A stretch of 64,000 bases of DNA from assembly GCA_963840725.1 (NCBI GenBank), contig CAWIZY010000016.1, positions 868,001 through 932,000 of the forward strand, in the 5' to 3' direction. Of the stretch, positions 27,882 to 36,857 are shown in pieces. Positions within the stretch are counted from its first letter, which is position 1. Each line of letters starts with the position of its first letter. The notes beneath the pieces were generated by a model. It did no database searches, was not told where the DNA came from, and saw only the letters and a program-made list of their open reading frames with translations. This DNA is from CAVWDU01 sp963840725. GTDB lineage: Bacteria > Pseudomonadota > Gammaproteobacteria > Pseudomonadales > Halieaceae. The position numbers were made by a program, and so were the translations under genes.

Positions 27882-28048
27882 GAGGCCGTTTTTAACGCCG
27901 TATCGCCTCAGTTTGGAAGGCTCAAGCTGGAAGTCCTCAGACGAGCACGAGACAAGGCGAAAAGGGCCGAAAAAGCGCAGTGTACACGCCAGTACATGAG
28001 CATTTTGAGGCCATTTTTAACGCCATATCGTGCCGGCTGAGGACTTCC
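27882..28048. repeat. Imperfect palindromic intergenic element plus half copy
   Basis: 27929-28048 is a 120-base imperfect palindrome: GGAAGTCCTCAG at 27929-27940 pairs with CTGAGGACTTCC at 28037-28048, and the inner arms (GCACGA, GGCC, GTAC) also match around a centre near 27985. A 24-base segment at 27882-27905 is repeated with two mismatches at 28007-28030, so half of a second copy sits in front. It fills the whole gap between the convergent thioesterase and epmA genes and could end transcription in both directions. Confidence 0.85.
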
Positions 28049-28057
28049 AGGGGGCTG

Positions 28058-29020
28058 CTAGCTGCGGGACCAGTCAAACGCCAGTACACTCCGAATATCC
28101 CGCGCGCCCGACGCCAGCATCAACAGACGATCGACACCGAGCGCGACACCGCTACAATCGGGAAAACCACTGGCCAGCGCTGCCAACAGCTGCTCATCGG
28201 GAGGCACGTTAGGCAGGCCGGTTTGCGCCCGGCGTTGATTGTCATCACTGAACCGGCGCCGCTGTTCTTCCGTGTCCGCCAGCTCGAAATAGCCATTGGC
28301 CAACTCCAGGCCCTCGACATACAGCTCGAAACGATGGCCCACCCGCTGGTCGCCAGATTTGCCGGTGCGCGCCAACGCCGCCTGTGAAACCGGATAGTCG
28401 TAAACGAAGACCATTTCCGGGCCGGCCAGCTGGGGCTCGATCAGGTGGCTCATTAACAGATCAAGCCACAAATCCAGGTTACCGGTCATGTCACCCACAT
28501 CAATCCGGGTGCGGGCAAAAGCTTCCACTTCGTCCAGAGCAGCGGTAAACGGATCCAGACCCAACAGATCAATGAACAAAGTTCTGTAGGCACACTTGCG
28601 CCAGGGTCGCTCGCCCACGCAGTGCATCACCAGGTCGGCGACTTCTGCCATCAGTTGATGATGCTCGAACCCGGGTCGATACCATTCCAGCAGGGAGAAT
28701 TCAGGGTTATGCCTGACGCCCGCCTCGCCACCACGAAAGGCCCGCGTGAGTTGGTAGATGGGGCCACTACCGGCGGCCAACAGCCGCTTCATGGCGTACT
28801 CGGGCGAGCTTTGCAGGTAGCGGGCCTTGTCCCGGGAGCTGGGGCTGGGATCGGCTACCAGCAGTGACGCGATAGCGGGGTCGGAGACGCCATGGGAGCA
28901 CAGCAGCGGTGTCTCTACTTCCAGAACATCCCGATCTGCAAAGAACCTGCGAATGGCCGCCAGCAACTCACCCCGGGCGCGAATAACGGCGAGATCAGCG
29001 CCAGGACGCCAGCCGTGCAT
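28058..29020 (-). CDS. epmA: Elongation factor P--(R)-beta-lysine ligase EpmA
   Basis: LysRS-like class II synthetase (GenX/PoxA/YjeA) that attaches beta-lysine to Lys34 of EF-P. The 320-residue length equals the family. Class II motifs: FLEVETPLL-like DVLEVETPLLC near residue 33, YLQSSPEYAMKRLLAAG, FRGGEAGVRHNPEFSLLEWY, and ALGVDRLLMLASG at the C-terminus. It lacks the anticodon domain of LysRS. It lies eight bases downstream of efp, its substrate gene. epmB, which makes the beta-lysine, is not in the window. Confidence 0.95.
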   Translation of the reverse strand: MHGWRPGADLAVIRARGELLAAIRRFFADRDVLEVETPLLCSHGVSDPAIASLLVADPSPSSRDKARYLQSSPEYAMKRLLAAGSGPIYQLTRAFRGGEAGVRHNPEFSLLEWYRPGFEHHQLMAEVADLVMHCVGERPWRKCAYRTLFIDLLGLDPFTAALDEVEAFARTRIDVGDMTGNLDLWLDLLMSHLIEPQLAGPEMVFVYDYPVSQAALARTGKSGDQRVGHRFELYVEGLELANGYFELADTEEQRRRFSDDNQRRAQTGLPNVPPDEQLLAALASGFPDCSGVALGVDRLLMLASGARDIRSVLAFDWSRS

Positions 29021-29027
29021 CGCCGGC

Positions 29028-29600
29028 TCAGGACTTGCTGGCGCGGCCCTGGTACTCGCTGGTACGCGTGTCCACCCGGATTATCTCCCCCTGGCTCAGG
29101 AAAAGAGGCACCTTGACCACTGCGCCGGTACTGAGGGTTGCAGGCTTGGTACCCCCGCTGGCGGTGTCGCCTTTCAGGCCGGGATCAGTCTCGACAATTT
29201 CCAGCTCAACAAAGTTGGGGGGCGCAACCGAGAGCGGCGCCCCGTTATACAGGGTGACCTCACAGGGGTCCTGCTCCTTTAACCACAAGTGGGCGTCGCC
29301 TACCGCCTTGGCGTCAGCCTGGTGCTGCTCAAACGTGTCCGGTTCCATGAAATACCAGAACTCGCCGTCCGTGTAGAGGTACTCCATGGAGTGATCCATG
29401 ACGTCCGCGCCTTCCAGGCTCTCACCGGACCGGAACGTGCGATCCCAGACCCTGCCACTGTTCAGGTTACGCAGCCTGACCCGGTTGAACGCCTGACCCT
29501 TGCCCGGTTTGACAAACTCATTGTCGAGTATGCTGCAGGGTTCCCCGTCCAGCATCACCTTCAGGCCCGCGCGGAATTCATTGGTACTGTAATTAGCCAT
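29028..29600 (-). CDS. efp: Elongation factor P
   Basis: Relieves ribosome stalling at polyproline. The 190-residue protein has the three-domain EF-P layout, with the modifiable lysine at position 34 in VKPGKGQAF. That matches the adjacent epmA. GGTKPATLSTGAVVKVPLFL is the C-terminal domain. ATG 29600 gives the exact family start MANYSTNEFRAGLK with AGAGAG upstream; the open frame continues further upstream but is not conserved in style. It probably forms an operon with epmA. Confidence 0.97.
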   Translation of the reverse strand: MANYSTNEFRAGLKVMLDGEPCSILDNEFVKPGKGQAFNRVRLRNLNSGRVWDRTFRSGESLEGADVMDHSMEYLYTDGEFWYFMEPDTFEQHQADAKAVGDAHLWLKEQDPCEVTLYNGAPLSVAPPNFVELEIVETDPGLKGDTASGGTKPATLSTGAVVKVPLFLSQGEIIRVDTRTSEYQGRASKS

Positions 29601-29762
29601 TGCTCTCTCTTTGTGCTGCTGTTGCCGCCAATGATAACCCACCCATCCCGGCAATGGCAGACGCCGGAAAAGGGCAATGACGATTTGGCATATCCAATAA
29701 CAGCACGTATCATTCCGAGTCAAAACCAATAAAAATCTATCCGGGTCAGCAGGGGCGCTGAA

Positions 29763-31571
29763 ATGACAGACAACACGCCGATCAGGCTGCAGATACCGCA
29801 GCCTGATCTCTCGGAGTTTTCTCACTTCGAGCTGGACGAAGAGGCTGCTGCAGGCTGGTGCCACAGCCTGCCCATGGCAAACGCCCAACTTGCAGCGCAG
29901 CAACTGCGCCACGTGATCAGCGACCTCAATCGGGTCAGCCTGTCACCGCAGTTGCGCTTTGGCATTCTGGAGGTATTGCGCCCCAATCTGTCAGTCGCAT
30001 TGTCCAGTTTAAAAAAACGGTTTATCAACCAGCCCCTGATCATGCCGGAGGAGCCTCGGCAGATGGCCGAACTGGCGGACACTCTCAACGGTCTGGCAAC
30101 AACGGGCTATGCGATGGTCGCCCTACAGGCGAAAGAGCTGACGCAAAGCATGAAGGCTGGGAGCCAGACAAGGCTGGTGTGCGAAGCGGTCTATCGGGGC
30201 ATCCAGTTCTGCGGCCAGACCATTCTCCAGTCGCTGCAGCTTTATCAGCCGGTTGAATCCGGGCAATGGCTGACCTTGCATCAGTTGTTCACGCTGGCCG
30301 AACAACAGCAGCTGACCCGCCTTCCCATCACAGAGCCTACCGAAGGCAGCCAAACTATTGCCTGCGTGTACCTTCAGGCCCTGTTGCTGGCCTGCTGCAA
30401 GCCAAATCAGTTGCGCCAGAGTGACCTGGGTGGTATCCACCGCGGCCTGCGGCAATGGTGCAAATTTGCCCACCTCTCCGCTCACGAGGCCTGTGCGGGC
30501 CTGTTCATCGTAGACCTGTCCAGTGACTCCCGGCCGAGCTATCGCACTCTGGCGGGCGAAGAGCCTGGCGAGCACCATCGCTGCATCAGGACCGAGGCGC
30601 TGGTCGAACACCTCTCGGCGCTGCGGCAGCAATGCCACAGGCTGGGCAAGGCAGGGGTGCAGTTTGAAGCCGGCCAGAGCGTCCCGCTCAATATCCTGGA
30701 CCACGTGATCTGGTCTCTGGGAACCATGAGCCAGCGAGACTTCGCTCGCCTGTCTGGCGATGGCAACCTCTGGATTGCCATCGGCCTGAGCAGCGTTCAC
30801 TACCACCTCTCCGGTGCACGTACATTTAACCAACTGTTGTATGGCGACGCTTTTTCAGCGGCAGCGACGGAACAGCATGACAACCCTTTTCTGCCCAGTG
30901 GCGGCGCCTCGGATATTACCATCGATGATGCGGACCGACCGGGCGCACAGGAACCGATAGAAGGCTACATTGTGGTCGAAGCCGACGGGCCGGGGTCTGC
31001 AGGCTTTCTCGACAGCCAGCAACTCTCTCCGGAGGCCCGTTATCCGGTGATGTGTGTGCGAATCGTGAATGCCAGCCCGGCGGGCTATGGACTGGAGTGG
31101 CCCAGCGATATCAGCGGCAACCTCAAGACTGGAGATATCGTCTGCGCAAAAGAGGGGAGCAGTGAAGAGTGGTCCGTCGCCGCCGTGCGCTGGGTTGACC
31201 AACCCAGACAGGAGCAGACGGTCGTTGGTATAGAATTGCTGAGCCCCACAGCCAAGGCTTATGGCGCCATCATCCATCAAAAAACGGGAGCGGAAGGGGA
31301 GCCGATGCGGGTATTGCTGCTACCTGAAATCAAGCTGGTGGGTCAATCTCACACCCTGATCACCCCCCGCGCCGCTTTCAAGGAGAACCAGAAGGTCAGC
31401 CTGTTGCGCGAAGGGGAGGAATTTTTAATCCAGCTACAGCGACAGCTCGCCATCACGGGCAACTATGCGCGCTTTGACTTTCGCTACATAAAACAGCTGG
31501 AAGAGGTGGTGGCAGAAGATATGAGCGCACCGCTGGATTCGGCCTATGATTCCGTGTGGAGCAGCATTTAG
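29763..31571 (+). CDS. PilZ-like c-di-GMP effector, FimW-like
   Basis: 602-residue soluble protein. The C-terminal third holds a PilZ-like barrel near residues 425-520: VRIVNASPAGYGLEW resembles the (D/N)xSxxG half of the motif; the RxxxR half is not clear. The long N-terminal part is helical. In Pseudomonas the similar protein FimW lies beside serB and fimX and acts in surface piliation; here serB is also adjacent but fimX is absent. The FimW link rests on position and overall look, from memory. Confidence 0.6.
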   Translation: MTDNTPIRLQIPQPDLSEFSHFELDEEAAAGWCHSLPMANAQLAAQQLRHVISDLNRVSLSPQLRFGILEVLRPNLSVALSSLKKRFINQPLIMPEEPRQMAELADTLNGLATTGYAMVALQAKELTQSMKAGSQTRLVCEAVYRGIQFCGQTILQSLQLYQPVESGQWLTLHQLFTLAEQQQLTRLPITEPTEGSQTIACVYLQALLLACCKPNQLRQSDLGGIHRGLRQWCKFAHLSAHEACAGLFIVDLSSDSRPSYRTLAGEEPGEHHRCIRTEALVEHLSALRQQCHRLGKAGVQFEAGQSVPLNILDHVIWSLGTMSQRDFARLSGDGNLWIAIGLSSVHYHLSGARTFNQLLYGDAFSAAATEQHDNPFLPSGGASDITIDDADRPGAQEPIEGYIVVEADGPGSAGFLDSQQLSPEARYPVMCVRIVNASPAGYGLEWPSDISGNLKTGDIVCAKEGSSEEWSVAAVRWVDQPRQEQTVVGIELLSPTAKAYGAIIHQKTGAEGEPMRVLLLPEIKLVGQSHTLITPRAAFKENQKVSLLREGEEFLIQLQRQLAITGNYARFDFRYIKQLEEVVAEDMSAPLDSAYDSVWSSI

Positions 31572-31608
31572 GCGTTGTGGCGCGTCAGACCTCCATGTAG
31601 TACCCGTT

Positions 31609-32826
31609 TCAGCCGTCGTCATGGTGGCGGTCTGACAACCCCAACAGATAGAGAATAGCGTCCAGCCCCAGGGTGGAAATAGATTGCTCGGCCGACTGCT
31701 TGACCATCGGTTTGGCGCGAAAGGCGATGCCCAATCCGGCGGCACCCAGCATTGGCAGATCGTTCGCACCGTCGCCCACCGCGATCACCTGCTGCAGATC
31801 AATGCCTTGTTCCGTGGCCAACTGGCGCAGTAATTCGGCCTTGCGCTCGCCATCGACGATTCGCCCCTTTACCTCACCTGTCACCTTGCCATAGGCTATT
31901 TCCAGTTCGTTAGCGTACACGTAATCAATACCGAGTAGGCGCTGCAGGTGGCGCGCAAAAAACGTAAAGCCTCCAGAGAGAATCGCAGTCCGATAGCCGA
32001 GCGTATGCAGCGTAGAGATCAGATGCTCAGCGCCTTCGGTGATCTTCAGCTGCCCGGCCACCTGCTCCAGAGCGGACTCCGGCAGGCCCCGCAAAAGAGC
32101 GACCCGCTGCCTGAAACTGGCAGAGAACTCGAGTTCACCCCGCATGGCCGCTGCCGTGATTGCGCTCACCTGCTCACCCACTCCAGCTATCAGCGCCAGC
32201 TCGTCGATCACCTCCGCCTCGATCAGCGTTGAGTCCATATCGAAGGCCACGAGCCTGCGATTGCGACGGTAGATGTTGTCTTCCTGGAACGCGAGATCCG
32301 CATCCAGCTCACCACACAGTTCGAGCAAATCACGGCGAAATGCGCTCGCGTCAGGCAGTGGCCCGCGCACGGAGAATTCGACGCAGGCCTTGCTCAGCTT
32401 CGGCAACTCGCCCTGGGGAATGCGACCCGACAACCGATTTATCCCGTCGATATTAACCCCGTGCCTGGCTATCACCGCGCTCAACCTGGCGAGCTGGGTG
32501 GCGGTGATTTTGCGCGCCAGCAGGGTAATGATGTAGCGCGACCTGCCCTGGGCCTCTACCCAGGCGGCATAGCTTGCGCCGGGAATTGGCGTCAGTCGCG
32601 AGCGCATGCCCAGTTGTTCGACAAATTGCTCGATAGAAGCGCCCAACTGGGCGCAGTCCACGTCTTCAGGCACCTCCATCAGCATGCCCATCGACAGCGT
32701 AGCGTGAATAACCGCCTGACCAATGTCCATCACGTTGACGCCGCGTTCGGCGAGTATGGCGGTAATACCGGCAGTCAGGCCCGGCTGGTCTTCACCGGAG
32801 ACCGTCAGTAGCAAGATCGTGTTCAC
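31609..32826 (-). CDS. serB: Phosphoserine phosphatase SerB
   Basis: Last step of serine synthesis. The 405-residue protein has two N-terminal ACT-like domains (about 5-75 and 90-165) and a HAD phosphatase domain with AFDMDSTLIEAEVIDELA near residue 195, SGGFTFFARHLQ and AVGDGANDLPMLGAAG. The two-ACT layout is the Pseudomonas type. It is divergent from the YtjB-like gene and convergent with the PilZ-like gene. Confidence 0.96.
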   Translation of the reverse strand: MNTILLLTVSGEDQPGLTAGITAILAERGVNVMDIGQAVIHATLSMGMLMEVPEDVDCAQLGASIEQFVEQLGMRSRLTPIPGASYAAWVEAQGRSRYIITLLARKITATQLARLSAVIARHGVNIDGINRLSGRIPQGELPKLSKACVEFSVRGPLPDASAFRRDLLELCGELDADLAFQEDNIYRRNRRLVAFDMDSTLIEAEVIDELALIAGVGEQVSAITAAAMRGELEFSASFRQRVALLRGLPESALEQVAGQLKITEGAEHLISTLHTLGYRTAILSGGFTFFARHLQRLLGIDYVYANELEIAYGKVTGEVKGRIVDGERKAELLRQLATEQGIDLQQVIAVGDGANDLPMLGAAGLGIAFRAKPMVKQSAEQSISTLGLDAILYLLGLSDRHHDDG

Positions 32827-32986
32827 ACAGGTTTCTCTGCCATTGGAAGTGGCGCCATTCTAACGTGAATTGGCCGGGCGAAACGATGCTCCGCCCGACA
32901 TCTGGCTAATTCGTCACTCTCCAGTGCGCCGTTTACTCGCGACTGGTTTATACTGCCCCGCTTACAAGGATCATGAAACGTTACCC

Positions 32987-34297
32987 GTGAGCGCCCGCCT
33001 GGATAGAACAAGTATCAGCCAGCAACTGGCCCTGCTGACCGCAGGCCTGTGCCTTCTGGTCAGTGTTGCGCTGGTCGGTCTCGCCGCCGTCTCCAGCCAA
33101 CACCTGCAACTCAAGCAGCAAGATCAGTTTGGCTCTGCGCTCGCCGAACAGTTGGCCAGACGCATCAGCTCCACACTGGAAACCGGCAATCTTCTCGGCC
33201 TTACCGCCTCACTGCAGCGTTTTGTCGCTTCGACAGCGGCAGAAGAAATAGCGGTCTTTGACGTTGAGGGAAAGGTGATTGGCGAGGCGGGCAAGACCGC
33301 GGGCGCGCACCTTGCACAATATCGCGCTGACGTCAGGATCGACAGCGATGTTGCCGGCGAAGTGCTGATCACACTGAGCAGTGAGGAAATCCGTGAGACC
33401 CAGCGACAACTGCTGCTGAGCCTGTGCGGCCTCGCGGTGCTGCTGAGCATTGCGGTGTTCGGAATCACCCGTTACCTCAGTCAGGGTTTGGCCAGGCGGC
33501 TCAAACGTCTGACCCACGCTGTCACGCTGGAGGACGCAGCAGCCGCAGATCCGGCCGTCAATGAACTGGCCCGACTGGAGCACCATATCAAGTCGCTGCC
33601 GATAGATCTGCTGCGCACGCGCAGCAGCAGCGAAGCCGCAGAGGACAGCTACCACAACACCGCCGTGCTCTACCTGCACCTCACCAGTCTCTCGAACTAT
33701 GTGGACACCCTGGACCACAATGCACTATTGGCCTATACCCAGCGACTGCATCGCGCTATCTATGCCGCGGCCGGTTTTTACGGCGGTCAGTTACAGGTGG
33801 CCAGACAATTCGGGCTGGTGTTGTATTTTTGTGGTGCTAGCGGTGACGACGCAGGATCGCCTGCCGCAGGATCGCCTGCCGCAGGTGCGCCTGCCGCAGG
33901 ATCGCCTGCCGCAGGATCGCCGGCATTTCGGGCCGCCGCATGCGCGTGGTTGATTCAGGCCGTATGTACGGCGCTGGAAAAAGAGATGTCGCTGTCAATG
34001 TCTATCGCCCTGGCCATTGACCAAAGTGAGATGGGGGCCGGCAGCGCCGGTGATATTTACCCCGGCCTCTATATGCAGCATACATTGGATAACCTGCAGG
34101 CAATCTGCGGCAGTCAACCGCCCAAAGTGTTGCTGTCGCCCACGGTCTGCGCCGACCCCGATATCGAAAGCAGGTTGATTCAACATGCGACCGAGCTCCA
34201 GGATTACGGGGCCCTGGATGAATTCATAGCGCCTCATCGGGACCTGCTGGAACGGCAGCGACTGTTGATTGTACGCCGCCTGGGCGACAACCCGTAA
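32987..34297 (+). CDS. YtjB/AhpA-like membrane protein with degenerate cyclase-like domain
   Basis: 436-residue protein if GTG 32987 is used. An N-terminal membrane helix (about 12-35) is followed by a periplasmic sensor-like domain, a second helix (about 140-160) and a HAMP-like stretch. The C-terminal half (about 223-420) looks like a class III nucleotide cyclase fold (AVLYLHLTSLSNYV, FYGGQLQVARQFGLVLYF) but lacks the metal-binding Asp, so it is probably inactive. A (GSPAA)n repeat is inserted in a loop near 289-313. Position next to serB matches YtjB/AhpA genes. An earlier in-frame start at 32870 is less likely. Confidence 0.65.
   Translation: MSARLDRTSISQQLALLTAGLCLLVSVALVGLAAVSSQHLQLKQQDQFGSALAEQLARRISSTLETGNLLGLTASLQRFVASTAAEEIAVFDVEGKVIGEAGKTAGAHLAQYRADVRIDSDVAGEVLITLSSEEIRETQRQLLLSLCGLAVLLSIAVFGITRYLSQGLARRLKRLTHAVTLEDAAAADPAVNELARLEHHIKSLPIDLLRTRSSSEAAEDSYHNTAVLYLHLTSLSNYVDTLDHNALLAYTQRLHRAIYAAAGFYGGQLQVARQFGLVLYFCGASGDDAGSPAAGSPAAGAPAAGSPAAGSPAFRAAACAWLIQAVCTALEKEMSLSMSIALAIDQSEMGAGSAGDIYPGLYMQHTLDNLQAICGSQPPKVLLSPTVCADPDIESRLIQHATELQDYGALDEFIAPHRDLLERQRLLIVRRLGDNP
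33851..33925 (+). repeat. 15-base tandem repeat coding Gly-Ser-Pro-Ala-Ala
   Basis: Five units of GCAGGATCGCCTGCC with small changes in the third and fifth. The same sequence, in less than two units, recurs at 36654-36680 upstream of parC, outside any gene. Confidence 0.9.
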
Positions 34298-34367
34298 CAG
34301 GAGTTTGCAGGCGCCCTGACCAGCGCCGCTCGGGGCAAGTTGCCCGGGGCACGCTGCCCGGGGACAG

Positions 34368-36617
34368 CTACTCGACGCGAATACTGTCGACCTTCTGAAA
34401 CCCTCGCGGCAGCTTATTACCACGTCGTCCGCGTTCACCCCGATAGTGTTCCAGCTCGGCAAACTTGAGCTTCAGATGCCGTTTCCCGGCGAAAATCACC
34501 AGAGACTGCTGGTCATTCAATACCTGCACTGCGACCACAAACTCCTCGCGACTTTGCACCCGGGCTGCGGGTATGCCGATAATTTTGTTGCCCTTGCCCC
34601 GAGACAGCTGTGGCAAATCTGCCAGTGGGAACAACAACAGGCGACCCTCGTTTGAGACCGCCGCGACCCATGACCCTTCGATATCCCCCAGTGCCGCGGG
34701 CTGTAACACGCGGCTGCCGCTGGACAGGGTCAGCGCCGCCTTACCGGATCGGTTCTTGGTCTGCAGGTCTCCCAGTTTGGCGACGAAGCCATAGCCCGCG
34801 TCACTGGCCAGCAGATACAGACTGTCTTCCGGGCCCATCATCATGCCATCAAAAGTGGCGCCTGAGGGCGGGTTGATTCGGCCCGTCACCGGCTCACCCT
34901 GGCCTCGGGCCGAGGGGAGATCGTGAGAGCTCACGGTATAGGAACGGCCGGTAGAATCCAGGATCACCACGGGCTGGTTACTGCGCCCCGGTGCGGCCAT
35001 CTTAAACGCGTCACCGGATTTGTAACTCAAGGCAGTCGGGTCTATATCATGCCCTTTGGCTGCGCGTATCCAGCCCTTCTCGGACATCACCACCGTAATC
35101 GGGTCGGCAGACATCAGTTCCAGCGCGCTGAAGGCGCGCGCTTCCTCCCGGGCAGCCAGCGGGGACCGACGATCATCGCCGAACTCCCGGGCTACCTTCA
35201 GCAATTCCTTCCTGATCAGGGTCTTAAGGCGTGCGCCACTGCCGAGGGTCTTCTCCAGTGACTTGCGCTCCAACTCCAGCTCATCCTGCTCGCCGCGGAT
35301 TTTCATTTCTTCCAGTTTGGCCAGATTGCGCAGCTTGATCTCTAATACGGCCTCGGCCTGTACATCCGTGATCCCGAAGCGCTCCATCAGGGCAGGCTTC
35401 GGTTTGTCTTCGGTACGGATGATGTGAATGACCTCATCAATATTGAGGTAAGCAACCAGATAACCCTCGAGAATATGCAGGCGTCGGCAGACCCGCTCGA
35501 GCCGATACTCGAGTCGCTTGCGAACCGTATCCGTCCGAAAGCTGATCCACTCCTTGAGAATCCGCTGCAGACTCTTGACCCCTGGGCGGCCATCTATGCC
35601 AATAACATTCAAATTGACCCGATAGCTGCGCTCCAGATCCGTGGTTGCAAACAAATGGCTCATCAGCGCTTCAAGGTCCACCCGGTTGGAGCGCGGCACG
35701 ATCACCAGCCGAGTGGGATTTTCATGATCTGACTCATCTCGAAGGTCGGCCACCATGGGCAGCTTCTTGGCCTGCATCTGCTGGGCTATCTGTTCCAGTA
35801 ATCTCGAACCGGATACCTGATAGGGCAGCGCGCGGATCACGATATCGCCAGACTCTTTCTCCCAAACCGCGCGCATTTTCAAACCACCACGGCCAGTTTC
35901 GTAGAGGGCGACAATGTCCTCGCGGGGTGTGATGATCTCGGCATCGGTGGGGAAATCAGGAGCCAGTACGTGCTCGCAAAGCTCTGCAGTGGTGGTCTTC
36001 GGTGCATCCAGCAGCCTGATGGCGGCCGTGACAACCTCCCGCAAATTATGCGGCGGAACATCGGTCGCCATACCGACTGCTATACCCGTGGTCCCATTGA
36101 GCAGCAGGTTGGGTACCTGGGCGGGCAGCACCGAGGGCTCCTCGAGCGTACCGTCAAAATTGGCCACCCAATCGACCGTACCCTGGCCCAACTCGGAGAG
36201 CAGGATATCCGCATAGGCAGTAAGCCGCGACTCGGTGTAACGCATGGCGGCGAAGGACTTCGGGTCGTCGGACGAGCCCCAGTTGCCCTGCCCATCAATC
36301 AGGGGATAGCGGTAGCTGAAATCCTGGGCCATCAATACCATGGCCTCGTAAGCCGCACTGTCTCCGTGCGGATGGAACTTGCCGATCACGTCTCCCACCG
36401 TGCGCGCTGATTTCTTGAATTTGGCACTGGCCTTGAGGCCCAGTTCGCTCATCGCATAGATGATTCGGCGCTGCACCGGCTTCAGACCATCGCCCACATG
36501 AGGCAGGGCGCGGTCGAGAATGACGTACATCGAATAGTCGAGGTAAGCCTTCTCGGTGTATTGCTTCATCGAGACCTGCTCGATGCCTTCGCTATCAATT
36601 TCCGGATTGTCGGACAT
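34368..36617 (-). CDS. parC: DNA topoisomerase IV subunit A
   Basis: Decatenates daughter chromosomes with ParE. The 749-residue protein has the catalytic Tyr at 127 in AAMRYTESRL and the quinolone-determining stretch HPHGDSAAYEAM with Ser87 and Glu91, the residues found in drug-sensitive enzymes. The ParC/GyrA core is followed by a beta-pinwheel C-terminal domain whose blades are visible (VVAVQVLNDQQSLVIFAGKRHLKL near the end). No GyrA-box like that of gyrase was noted. ATG 36617 is the normal start. parE is not in the window. Confidence 0.96.
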   Translation of the reverse strand: MSDNPEIDSEGIEQVSMKQYTEKAYLDYSMYVILDRALPHVGDGLKPVQRRIIYAMSELGLKASAKFKKSARTVGDVIGKFHPHGDSAAYEAMVLMAQDFSYRYPLIDGQGNWGSSDDPKSFAAMRYTESRLTAYADILLSELGQGTVDWVANFDGTLEEPSVLPAQVPNLLLNGTTGIAVGMATDVPPHNLREVVTAAIRLLDAPKTTTAELCEHVLAPDFPTDAEIITPREDIVALYETGRGGLKMRAVWEKESGDIVIRALPYQVSGSRLLEQIAQQMQAKKLPMVADLRDESDHENPTRLVIVPRSNRVDLEALMSHLFATTDLERSYRVNLNVIGIDGRPGVKSLQRILKEWISFRTDTVRKRLEYRLERVCRRLHILEGYLVAYLNIDEVIHIIRTEDKPKPALMERFGITDVQAEAVLEIKLRNLAKLEEMKIRGEQDELELERKSLEKTLGSGARLKTLIRKELLKVAREFGDDRRSPLAAREEARAFSALELMSADPITVVMSEKGWIRAAKGHDIDPTALSYKSGDAFKMAAPGRSNQPVVILDSTGRSYTVSSHDLPSARGQGEPVTGRINPPSGATFDGMMMGPEDSLYLLASDAGYGFVAKLGDLQTKNRSGKAALTLSSGSRVLQPAALGDIEGSWVAAVSNEGRLLLFPLADLPQLSRGKGNKIIGIPAARVQSREEFVVAVQVLNDQQSLVIFAGKRHLKLKFAELEHYRGERGRRGNKLPRGFQKVDSIRVE

Positions 36618-36653
36618 GGAACCCTGATTACCCTGATTGTTGAATGCTGCAGC

Positions 36654-36680
36654 GCGCCTGCCGCAGGATCGCCTGCCGCA
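36654..36680. repeat. Dispersed copy of the GCAGGATCGCCTGCC repeat
   Basis: GCGCCTGCCGCAGGATC followed by GCCTGCCGCA lies 37 bases upstream of the parC start and matches the tandem repeat inside the YtjB-like gene at 33851-33925. Here it is non-coding. Confidence 0.8.
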
Positions 36681-36711
36681 AGTCAGCGGCTGACCGTGCG
36701 GGAAGGCCGCT

Positions 36712-36857
36712 TAGCAGGTTGTTGATTTTCTATCTGCGTGGCCACTGCCACGTTAAAAACAGGCTCAAATCGGTCATGTATTCCCTATACACTTCCTCAT
36801 TTCGCCTGTTTTTGCCTACCGGTGGCTGCCTCGAAAACGAATATCAACAGCCTGCTA
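36712..36857. repeat. Imperfect palindromic intergenic element
   Basis: 146-base inverted repeat. Outer arms 36712-36730 and 36839-36857 match at 17 of 19 positions (TAGCAGGTTGTTGATTTTC type). Inner arms AAAAACAGGC at 36755-36764 and GCCTGTTTTT at 36804-36813 match fully. It sits between parC and the gene upstream of it on the minus strand, and its end forms the stop codon of the 36855 gene. A related piece occurs at 54682-54716. Confidence 0.85.

Noticed and set aside
29601..29912. N-terminal extension of EF-P
   Set aside because: EF-P begins at the conserved MANYST; the extra stretch lies over the promoter region and the start of the divergent gene.
33851..33925. CRISPR-like array
   Set aside because: Units are 15 bases, contiguous and in frame, without spacers.
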